A stretch of 50,751 bases of DNA from positions 1 to 50,751 of the IMG/VR virus record IMGVR_UViG_3300021962_000156. One strand, written 5' to 3'. Source of the stretch: a virus. The first letter of the stretch is position 1. Each line of letters begins with the position of its first letter. Shown here piece after piece: positions 23,794 through 30,543 of this stretch. A program made the position numbers and the translations under genes. Under the pieces are notes generated by a model. It saw nothing but the letters and a program-made list of their open reading frames with translations, was not told the origin of the DNA and made no database searches.

Positions 23794-25227
23794 ATGTAAT
23801 TCTGATATCACCTGCATATATGTTTTGGAAGTAGTTTTACGTACAATTTTTATTGATTCATACCAGTCCGAATTTTTGCGCTTACGTCCCCATCTAAAAT
23901 CAGGATATTCACTCACAATAACATAGCTTGGCACACCAATGCTCCCTGCTATATGAACCGGAAATGTATCAACGCTTACGAAAACATCTATTTTGTTCAT
24001 AGCCAAGGCGGTGTCCCATGCATCGGTCAATTCTGGTGCAAGATCAATAATTTTGTAATCTTCAAACCCTGTTGAATAATCATAAATTTTTTGATCATAA
24101 GCATATTTTCTTGGCCTTCTATCTTTCTGAAAACTGTAAATTTCTAAATCCTTGTCCTCTAAAAATGATTCATACCATCGTAAATGAGTCGATCTGGTTG
24201 CATCCATGGGATGATATGGAGATCCAGCCCAGCAAAGTCCAACTCGTAATTTATCAGATTTACATGGTTGGTGTTTTAATGGTGAGTCGATTTTTGGTAT
24301 TTTTTGTATTCCTAAATGATACGGAAGACTCATTATGCTGATAACATGCGAAGATGAATCATCAAACTTTTCTATGACTCTAAGACCCATAGATTCGGCA
24401 AATTTTTGTATTGGTTTCGGTGCAAAATAAGTACTGTTCGGAGCAATTTTTTGAAAATTTGCAACAAATCTTAAAAACATTAGATTGTCACCGAGACCTT
24501 GCTCAGGTATGATGCAAATCTTTTCCTCATAATACTTCTGTTTTATTTGATATACCGGTTTTCCAAATTTTTGAATCATAGTTGCTAATTGACCATTTTT
24601 TTTGTATCTGCTTTCATAATATGGCCATGCTTTTTTATATAATTGCATATTCATAAGCAAGTAAAAGTAATCAACATGTGTGTTTGGATCTGTAGGATCT
24701 AATTCCAAAACTTTTTCAAATTGTGCTTTAGATTTTTCAAGTTTCCCTGACTCAGCTAACATGGCAGCCTTATTGAAATTGAAAAGCAAATTTTTACTGT
24801 CTAGTTTAAGAGCATCTTCCAGTAGATTGTATGCTTTACTATTCTGTTTGAGCATTTTACTTATAATTGCATAATTACCAACAATTGGTGCGCTGTCTGG
24901 TTTCAATTTATACGCTTTTTTTGCGTATTTATAAGCTAATTTTTTATTACCGCTTGCCCTTTCAATCAAAGCCATATTGTTTAAATCTTCTGCTAAATTA
25001 TATTTTTTTATATTGTCTTTACATAAAAGCCTAGCTTCTTCATACTTTCTTAAGTGCATTTTTGCCATGGTCGCATATTGTTGAACTTTCCAGCTTTTAT
25101 GCACTTTTAGATATTGGTCTGCAAGAATTTCGACACTTTGGAAATCTTTTTTGAGAGCAAATTCTTTAATTTGTTCTAATGCCTTTTTGCATAAATCTTC
25201 AATATCAATACTTTCGTTGGTGTCCAT
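23770..25227 (-). CDS. TPR protein fused to a GT9-like glycosyltransferase
   Basis: Residues 1 to about 215 are tetratricopeptide-type helix pairs (NMALIERASGNKKLAYKYAK, FNKAAMLAESGKLEKSKAQF, FEKVLELDPTDP). Residues about 235-470 look like a GT9/heptosyltransferase-like GT-B fold: PEQGLGDNLMFLRF with the GLGD glycine loop at 244-247, VGLCWAGSPYH, and VDTFPVHIAGSIGVPSYVIV, the usual donor-site region. The TPR-GT layout is common in bacteria and large phages. Substrate unknown; host surface glycan or virion glycosylation is likely. GAGG precedes the ATG. Confidence 0.8.
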   Translation of the reverse strand: MDTNESIDIEDLCKKALEQIKEFALKKDFQSVEILADQYLKVHKSWKVQQYATMAKMHLRKYEEARLLCKDNIKKYNLAEDLNNMALIERASGNKKLAYKYAKKAYKLKPDSAPIVGNYAIISKMLKQNSKAYNLLEDALKLDSKNLLFNFNKAAMLAESGKLEKSKAQFEKVLELDPTDPNTHVDYFYLLMNMQLYKKAWPYYESRYKKNGQLATMIQKFGKPVYQIKQKYYEEKICIIPEQGLGDNLMFLRFVANFQKIAPNSTYFAPKPIQKFAESMGLRVIEKFDDSSSHVISIMSLPYHLGIQKIPKIDSPLKHQPCKSDKLRVGLCWAGSPYHPMDATRSTHLRWYESFLEDKDLEIYSFQKDRRPRKYAYDQKIYDYSTGFEDYKIIDLAPELTDAWDTALAMNKIDVFVSVDTFPVHIAGSIGVPSYVIVSEYPDFRWGRKRKNSDWYESIKIVRKTTSKTYMQVISELHKKIKSGI

Positions 25228-25312
25228 AAGTCCTCATATTTTGTTTTAATTAATTTAGTTTAAATCTTGCATTAAGTTTCGTAATCATGTATTTTATGTA
25301 AAGGAGGACATC

Positions 25313-26155
25313 ATGCAAGAAGACATCAAGAAATTAGTTGACTTCAACAAACTTCGCAAATCAAATGACTTGGGGAAAAAGTGGGCCGATAGACTTGATA
25401 TAGGTGTTAATTTTTATCTTCAGTACATGATTGATCTGAAGAAAAATTATGAAAAGTACAAAAATAAACTTGAGCATAAATTTAGATCTCAATTTTCCAA
25501 AGACTATAGGAAAATGTGGTATGCTTTAGAAGTAGAAGATGTATTAATAAGACAGTATGAGCCTTGTATTTACAAAATTGCACTTAAATTCTGTAAAGAT
25601 GAATCAAAAATGGATGAGTATATTAGTTTGGGTATGAGAACAGTACGTCAAAGTGTATGGCAGTATAGAACTCATAAGTTCAAAGCAAGCTTTTTTACTT
25701 TTGTGTACAATGGATTATTTCAAAGACTTCGTGGTTTTAGATCAAAACAGCTGAAGGTTTTGAAAGGAAGAAAGAAATTTGTCGTATTTAATGAAGCAGA
25801 TCTGAAATCAGGTGATGGTAAAAATGTTTTTAATTTGGAAAATCGTCCTGAAAAAGAAAAACCACACGTATTTGAAGATGAAAAAATTTGGTATGAAAAT
25901 ATGATTAAAACTGTAATTGATGGATCTGTTTTATCAAGTGAAGAAAAAGTATTGATAAATATGTATATGCAAAGAAACGATGAGCACCCTGATTGGTGTC
26001 AAAAATTTCGTAATTTGTATCCCAAACAAGATGGCAAAATCATGTCTAGACAAGGTGTTCACAATAAACTACGTGAAATACAAAAAAAAATGTGGATTAC
26101 ATACAGAAGAGTTCAGATAAAAAATATTAAGTCTGGTGTAAGATTTGCAATTTAG
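25313..26155 (+). CDS. Sigma-70-family factor, candidate late sigma
   Basis: Residues 78-148 match sigma region 2: IRQYEPCIYKIALKFC, then DEYISLGMRTVRQSVWQYRT and KASFFTFVYNGLFQRLRGF, corresponding to the core-binding and -10-reading helices (the DLIQEG and FSTYA-W motifs). Residues 207-265 match region 4: LSSEEKVLINMYMQ and a helix-turn-helix SRQGVHNKLREIQKKM. A basic N-terminal helix of about 70 residues precedes them. T4 gp55 is a comparable phage sigma, but lacks region 4. The gene has a strong AAAGGAGG site. Together with the TATAAATA-like boxes in the window, this is the likely late-transcription factor. Confidence 0.82.
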   Translation: MQEDIKKLVDFNKLRKSNDLGKKWADRLDIGVNFYLQYMIDLKKNYEKYKNKLEHKFRSQFSKDYRKMWYALEVEDVLIRQYEPCIYKIALKFCKDESKMDEYISLGMRTVRQSVWQYRTHKFKASFFTFVYNGLFQRLRGFRSKQLKVLKGRKKFVVFNEADLKSGDGKNVFNLENRPEKEKPHVFEDEKIWYENMIKTVIDGSVLSSEEKVLINMYMQRNDEHPDWCQKFRNLYPKQDGKIMSRQGVHNKLREIQKKMWITYRRVQIKNIKSGVRFAI

Positions 26156-26197
26156 CAGTAAAATACTAGATAATTTATACCACAGATGAGGTGAACT

Positions 26198-26455
26198 ATG
26201 GCTTGTGCTTGCGGTAAAAATAACAGAAATTTGCAGCCTCGCAGAGGTCCTAATCCCATGGCGATGGCTCCGAACACAAATTCAAATTTACAACCTTCAT
26301 CAAACAAAACAGTTGTACCACTGGCTGCGGAAAGAGCCACGGCTCTAGGACTTAATGCTGCTAAAAACGAAGAATATATGAGCGCAAATAGACTTCGAGT
26401 CGAAAAACTTCGAAGAGAAGCCATACAAAAGGCTTTGGGTAAACAATTTCTTTAA
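26198..26455 (+). CDS. 85-residue CxC protein of unknown function
   Basis: The protein starts MACACGKNNRNLQPRRGPNP, so a C-x-C pair lies at the extreme N-terminus; the middle is Asn/Pro/Ser-rich and probably flexible, and the last 40 residues form one charged helix (MSANRLRVEKLRREAIQKAL). GAGGTGA sits eight bases ahead of the ATG. Similar short Cys-start proteins occur in large phages, but I cannot name a function. It lies between the sigma gene and the acidic repeat gene on the same strand. Confidence 0.65.
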   Translation: MACACGKNNRNLQPRRGPNPMAMAPNTNSNLQPSSNKTVVPLAAERATALGLNAAKNEEYMSANRLRVEKLRREAIQKALGKQFL

Positions 26456-26469
26456 AATTTAAGCGGCAC

Positions 26470-26477
26470 CATAAATA
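26470..26477 (+). promoter_or_regulatory. T4-late-like box CATAAATA
   Basis: CATAAATA differs by one base from the T4 late box TATAAATA. It lies 25 bases before the ATG of the acidic repeat protein, whose own ribosome site (AGGAGA) is between the two, so this transcript would have a normal leader. Confidence 0.5.
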
Positions 26478-26502
26478 CATACATTATTATTAGGAGACAT
26501 CC

Positions 26503-27099
26503 ATGATTAGCTATGAACAGTGGAAGAAACTAAATGAAACCTTAATGCCTATGACTCTAGGTTTAAAGAACACTCAAATTCTGGGTATTAGAGGAGCACA
26601 GCTAAGTGAAGATGGCTGTTCTATGGAAACAGAAGAAGAACATGATAAAATGCATGCTTCAGAAATGTCCGACGAAGGCGATATGGAATCCGACGAAGAT
26701 GATATGGAATCTGATGAGGACGACATGGAATCCGACGAAGGCGATATGGAATCCGACGAAGATGACATGGAATCTGATGAGGACGATATGGAATCTGATG
26801 AGGACGACATGGAATCCGACGAAGATGAAATGGAATCCGACGAAGACGATATGGAATCTGATGAGGACGACATGGAATCCGACGAAGATGACATGGAATC
26901 CGACGAAGATGACATGGAATCCGATGAGGAAGACATGGAATCCGACGAGGAGGACATGGAATCTGATGAGGACGACATGGAGTCCGATGAGGAACACATG
27001 GAATCCGATGTGGAAGACATGAAAAAGAATAAAAATGGATTCGAGGAAAGTATCGTAGGCATGATGGCTATGGAGCAGACTTACAGAAAAATTAACTAA
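26503..27099 (+). CDS. Acidic heptad-repeat protein with capsid-targeting-like start
   Basis: The chain begins MISYEQWKKLNE, which fits the shared F/Y-x-x-W start of putative head-targeted proteins. Residues 61-172 are sixteen M-E-S-D-E-D-D heptads with rare changes (G, E or H at positions 6-7), giving a strongly negative, probably unstructured or fibrous rod. The ends are non-repetitive (GLKNTQILGIRGAQLSEDG and FEESIVGMMAMEQTYRKIN). A DNA-mimic, a metal-binding polymer or a packaged charge-balancing protein are all possible; none can be shown. It has its own promoter box and terminator, so it is probably a single-gene unit. Confidence 0.75.
   Translation: MISYEQWKKLNETLMPMTLGLKNTQILGIRGAQLSEDGCSMETEEEHDKMHASEMSDEGDMESDEDDMESDEDDMESDEGDMESDEDDMESDEDDMESDEDDMESDEDEMESDEDDMESDEDDMESDEDDMESDEDDMESDEEDMESDEEDMESDEDDMESDEEHMESDVEDMKKNKNGFEESIVGMMAMEQTYRKIN
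26683..27018 (+). repeat. Sixteen tandem 21-base repeats
   Basis: The unit is of the form atggaatccgacgaagatgac, with synonymous changes (tcc/tct, gac/gat, gag/gaa) scattered among copies. Some pairs of neighbouring units are shared as larger blocks, which fits expansion by unequal recombination followed by drift. The protein heptad is kept while third positions vary, so selection holds the amino-acid pattern. Confidence 0.9.
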
Positions 27100-27121
27100 G
27101 TAGTTTTTAGGCCCTATTTTG

Positions 27122-27155
27122 ACCGAGCAAAACATATTGATTTTGCTCGGTTTTT
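27122..27155 (+). terminator. Intrinsic terminator after the acidic repeat gene
   Basis: Eleven-base arms ACCGAGCAAAA and TTTTGCTCGGT surround an eight-base loop and run into TTTTT. It ends the acidic repeat transcript 17 bases before the next ATG. Confidence 0.88.
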
Positions 27156-27171
27156 CATTTAGTATGCCTTT

Positions 27172-27888
27172 ATGAATAATTCAAAAGTTTTTAGTTATTA
27201 TTTTAATCTTGGGTATCAAGTAATTCCTATTCATTATCAAACCAAAGTTCCAATATTTAAATCTTGGAATAAAAATTATGATTCTGCAAAGCTTGAGGAA
27301 TTTGTAGCAAAATCGACAGTGCCTTTGAATTTTGGAATATTGTTGGGAGAAATTGTTGATATTGAGGGAGATTGTGAAAAGAGCAATCGAGAAATTGATG
27401 AATTGCTTGTAGAAATTCCACATCCTGTATTTCAGAGTAGAAAATCAAAACATCATCTTTTTAGGAGCCGTGTAAAAAACCTTACACGTATTGTCAAAAA
27501 TGGCATAGAATTTAGAGGTTATAAGCATCAATCTATTATACCGCCTAGTTGTCATGAAAATGGAACAAAGTATGAATGGATTACAGATGTTTTTAAATTT
27601 GAGGAAATACCTTTTTTGCCAACTAATATACACAATTATCTAAACACTTTAATAAATCAAGACAAGCCACAAGTGAATAAAAAAGAACTTAAGCCACATC
27701 ATCTTAGTGTGTCGTGTGCATCATGTTTAGACAAATTTTATTTGCATCAAGTAAGATTCGAAAAAGAATTACGAGCTTTTAAAAATACTGGAAGTCGGTG
27801 GTTATGCAGGAAATGCCGCCCTACAGATCTGCGAGATACAATACGAAATTTTAATGCCAAGTGTGGAAGAAAGGTGAACACGCAGTGA
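27172..27888 (+). CDS. Stand-alone Prim-Pol (AEP) domain with zinc ribbon
   Basis: Residues 5-150 match the bifunctional primase-polymerase N-terminal domain: YYFNLGYQVIPI with K25-x-P-x-F-K-S-W, NFGILLGE, the metal-binding D63-x-E65, the S-K-H motif at 92-94, E113 in GIEFRG and IIPPSCHENGTKYEW. These cover the three archaeo-eukaryotic primase motifs. Residues 182-215 hold C-x2-C and C-x2-C, a zinc ribbon. The usual fused helicase (D5/SF3 type) is missing; the protein is only 238 residues. It may prime or fill in DNA with a separately encoded helicase. No Shine-Dalgarno is evident. Confidence 0.78.
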   Translation: MNNSKVFSYYFNLGYQVIPIHYQTKVPIFKSWNKNYDSAKLEEFVAKSTVPLNFGILLGEIVDIEGDCEKSNREIDELLVEIPHPVFQSRKSKHHLFRSRVKNLTRIVKNGIEFRGYKHQSIIPPSCHENGTKYEWITDVFKFEEIPFLPTNIHNYLNTLINQDKPQVNKKELKPHHLSVSCASCLDKFYLHQVRFEKELRAFKNTGSRWLCRKCRPTDLRDTIRNFNAKCGRKVNTQ

Positions 27889-28768
27889 AAAATTCTTTTT
27901 CAAATTTAACAAGCAAAGAATCAGGCATAAAATTTGATATAAATTTATAGTATTTTTTTGCTATATTTATATCACATTCATTTATTGCTTTTCTTACCTC
28001 TTGATAGTCATATCCAAAACAATCATACGAATTTTTATTATAAGAGCCTGTTTTGCTCTCTTTGGTAGACCAAAACTTTTTGTGTAGTCCTTCTTCCATA
28101 AAATTATTTACAAATTCTACCATATCAAATACAAGTGAGCATGTCTCTGGAGATCTTATCCAAAAGGACGATAGAGTCCTGTATTCTATTCCATACTGTT
28201 TTGACCTAAAACATCCTGCTTGACCATAAATTTTACGTCTTTTGTATTCATCTACAGAATTTGCAAGCATGACAAATGGAAGAGCAATGAAGAGATCAAG
28301 CATATACACATAAATAGGTTTTAGAAAAGGATCACAGACGACTTCATCAGAAAAACCCCCTATATGAATGTGTCCACCGCTACTTCTTTGACCATATTTC
28401 TTGAATGCATTAAGTGGTACTTTGTTGTAAGAAAACGTATATGCGTTAAGATCTGCTTCGCATCCAACTTGGTTTACGTTCTTTCCGGCCATAGACTTTG
28501 GATCGATCTCTCCGTATGCCTGTAAAGATATTTTATATGGATCTATTTTGCCACAGAAAAAAGCCATGGCCTCTGCAATTGCACTTGAAAATTCACGTGC
28601 GTTTTTTGCAGGTTTGAAATTTAATTCAGCTAAAATGTTATCGTAAAAAAAAGAGAAATTTTTTTCTTTTAAAGGCTTCTTTTTGCAATAAGGCAAAATG
28701 CTTATAGCATTAACTATTTCATACTTATCATTTACTAGGAAAAACTCTGGGTCTGCGCCTAACAGCAT
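27851..28768 (-). CDS. COOH-NH2 amidoligase (phiEco32-type)
   Basis: The signature pieces are M-L-L-G-A-D-P-E-F-F-L at the start, RSSGGHIHIGG in the middle and YGIEYRTLSSFWIR later, which match the phage COOH-NH2 ligase type 2 family, relatives of glutamine synthetase and ATP-grasp-independent amidoligases. They couple a carboxylate to an amine using ATP. The ATG at 28768 is chosen because GGAAAGG lies eight bases ahead and GADPEF is the family's usual start; a TTG five codons earlier is less likely. About 305 residues is a normal length. In phages the substrate is unknown, peptide or cell-wall modification being suggested. Confidence 0.8.
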   Translation of the reverse strand: MLLGADPEFFLVNDKYEIVNAISILPYCKKKPLKEKNFSFFYDNILAELNFKPAKNAREFSSAIAEAMAFFCGKIDPYKISLQAYGEIDPKSMAGKNVNQVGCEADLNAYTFSYNKVPLNAFKKYGQRSSGGHIHIGGFSDEVVCDPFLKPIYVYMLDLFIALPFVMLANSVDEYKRRKIYGQAGCFRSKQYGIEYRTLSSFWIRSPETCSLVFDMVEFVNNFMEEGLHKKFWSTKESKTGSYNKNSYDCFGYDYQEVRKAINECDINIAKKYYKFISNFMPDSLLVKFEKEFFTACSPFFHTWH

Positions 28769-28844
28769 ACAACGCCTTTCCAAAAATGTTATATTATTAT
28801 TCTATTAGATTTAATTGCAAAAACAAATTAATAGATAAAATATT

Positions 28845-29666
28845 ATGATACAACCAACGGATATTGTTTTTACTTTTTCAAATGGCTCAAATGGGCCAAA
28901 CAACTCAAATCCCAACCTTAGTCTAGGATCAACACCAAGTGCTGTTAATGTAGGGGTCAGTATTGAAAACCTTTTTGAAAGCCTATCAACAGAAGATGCC
29001 CAAAACGGCAGGATAGACTATAGATGCTTTTATGTTTTCAATGATTCTGCCTCAGAAAATCTTCCAAGTACAGCTGTATATTTTGACTCTCAACTTAACA
29101 GTACTGCTCAACTTAATGTAGGTGTTTCAGTGGCCAACGAACAACAGAAACTGACAGTAAGTGGGGTTCCAAGCGGTGGTTCTATAAAATTGACATATGA
29201 TGGTGATGAGACATCAGCAATAAACTATGGGGGCTCCCCAGCACAATTTGCAACAAATATAGCAACGCAATTAAATGCGTTGGCTGCTCTAAGTGGAATT
29301 ACTTGTGTCTCGACTGATTTTGGATCATATTCGGTGTACGATATAAACTTTACTGGAGATAGCGGAAATAGGTATCATCCTATTCTAAGTATTTCAAACA
29401 ATTCCTTAAGTGGAAGCGTCACGCTTTCAATAGTAAAATCCGTTAACGGGAGTCCAATTAACACTGTTGCCCCATTAATTACTAATTCATTAAATGCGCC
29501 TGCTGGAATCAGTTTTCGAGATTCCGGCCCGAACGATAGAATTAATATAGGTTTGCTTGGACCCACTGAAGGATTTCCAATTTGGGTTCGCAGAATAGTA
29601 CCAGCTGGTACATTTGCATCATCCTCTTCCGGTGCGACATTTAAAGTGTACGGAGTGCCGATTTGA
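28845..29666 (+). CDS. Phage virion structural protein
   Basis: Features typical of a tail or baseplate-associated beta protein are present: DIVFTFSNGSNGPNNSNPN at the start, DAQNGRIDYRCFYVFND around residue 55, and a C-terminal part with IGLLGPTEGFPIWVRRIVPA, which I have seen as a pair in phage structural proteins (the DI-x-YRC-x-YV-x-N and WIRR-x-V-PAG motifs). Between them is an inserted domain with LTVSGVPSGGSIKLTYDG. The start lacks a Shine-Dalgarno. It leads a three-gene coupled set on the + strand. Confidence 0.7.
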   Translation: MIQPTDIVFTFSNGSNGPNNSNPNLSLGSTPSAVNVGVSIENLFESLSTEDAQNGRIDYRCFYVFNDSASENLPSTAVYFDSQLNSTAQLNVGVSVANEQQKLTVSGVPSGGSIKLTYDGDETSAINYGGSPAQFATNIATQLNALAALSGITCVSTDFGSYSVYDINFTGDSGNRYHPILSISNNSLSGSVTLSIVKSVNGSPINTVAPLITNSLNAPAGISFRDSGPNDRINIGLLGPTEGFPIWVRRIVPAGTFASSSSGATFKVYGVPI

Positions 29667-30136
29667 AACGAATTATAGCAACTGTTTTGCCTCTTATTGT
29701 TTTCATTTCTTTAATATTTAATTTTATTTTATTTCACAAGCAAAAAAGTGATGAACAAGTATTATCTCCAAAAAAAACCGATGATGAAAACAAAAGAATA
29801 AAATTAGTCGCTGAAGATTTTATTGAAGAAAATAAAAAATATTTTGATATAAACTTTTATAAAGACTTGCATTTCAATTCAAAAGACAATAAATCTTTTT
29901 TAGAATTTAATCCGGTTGTAAAACAAACTATTAAATTGGCTTTTTTATGCGAACTTGAAAAAAGATTTACAAACAAATTTGAAAAAGAAACTTTGCCAGA
30001 AGATATAAAACACGAGCTACGAGAATTTTATTACAAAATAAATAAAGAAATTGACAAAGAAAAAAGAATTCTTTATGATGTATACCCCGACAAGATTTCT
30101 GTTATCGATAAGATGTATCTGGACCAACTAAAATGA
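29663..30136 (+). CDS. Membrane-anchored small protein
   Basis: One transmembrane segment (IATVLPLIVFISLIFNFILF, residues 5-24) is followed by a charged helical domain of about 130 residues, KKYFDINFYKDL and LEKRFTNKFEKETLPEDIK, likely outside the membrane. The TTG start overlaps the stop of the virion protein, with ACGGAGTG ahead of it. The stop overlaps the ATG of the McsA-like gene, so the two may work together at the membrane. I do not recognise a family. Confidence 0.68.
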   Translation: MKRIIATVLPLIVFISLIFNFILFHKQKSDEQVLSPKKTDDENKRIKLVAEDFIEENKKYFDINFYKDLHFNSKDNKSFLEFNPVVKQTIKLAFLCELEKRFTNKFEKETLPEDIKHELREFYYKINKEIDKEKRILYDVYPDKISVIDKMYLDQLK

Positions 30137-30543
30137 CGGAATGTCCTTTCAAAAAACATTGCAAGCACCCCAAGACAGAATCTCTTAAAATATTAGGTGC
30201 TGAGTCTAATTCTAAATTGATTCAAGTTTGTGCAAAATGCCCTTTGCTTTTGAGTGCAAACAAACTTAAAAAAACACAAACATGCTGTATGCACTGTAAT
30301 ATAACATTCGAAGAGATTGTAACAACACAAAAAGTAGGATGTCCTTATTGTTATTTATTTATAAAGGATTTAGATAAAGTTGTTCACGCTGCACAGAACA
30401 AAAATATCAAGCATAAAGGCAAAAAAAGCAAAAGTCTTTTACTTCATTTTTTCGAAGATATAATTAGCAGTTATATTAAAAACAATACTGAAACAGAACA
30501 TGATTGCGAAAAATTAAAAAAGTATTTACAAGAATTATTCTGA
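30133..30543 (+). CDS. McsA-like zinc-finger protein
   Basis: The middle matches bacterial McsA very well: C-M-H-C-N-I-T-F-E-E, GCPYCY, then V-V-H-A and a later H-K-G-K, the spacing C-x2-C-x2-TF...GC-x2-CY...H...H-x-GK of the second zinc finger. An earlier C-x-F-K-K-H-C / C-A-K-C set fits the first zinc finger, and the C-terminal helix EDIISSYIKNNTETEHD may stand for the UVR-like motif. McsA activates the McsB protein-arginine kinase in the ClpC/CtsR system. No McsB gene is in the window. At 136 residues it is shorter than the roughly 185-residue B. subtilis McsA. A viral modulator of host McsB or Clp proteolysis is inferred. Confidence 0.72.
   Translation: MTECPFKKHCKHPKTESLKILGAESNSKLIQVCAKCPLLLSANKLKKTQTCCMHCNITFEEIVTTQKVGCPYCYLFIKDLDKVVHAAQNKNIKHKGKKSKSLLLHFFEDIISSYIKNNTETEHDCEKLKKYLQELF

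Noticed and set aside
24072-24341. Rightward 89-residue frame inside the TPR glycosyltransferase gene
   Set aside because: No ribosome site, no domain, entirely inside a well supported gene on the other strand.
26574-27062. Long antisense Ser/Asp-rich frame and two other long frames over the acidic repeat gene
   Set aside because: They are mirror images of the 21-base repeat; a period-21 sequence keeps all six frames free of stops. The M-E-S-D frame has the start signals, terminator and synonymous third-position drift.
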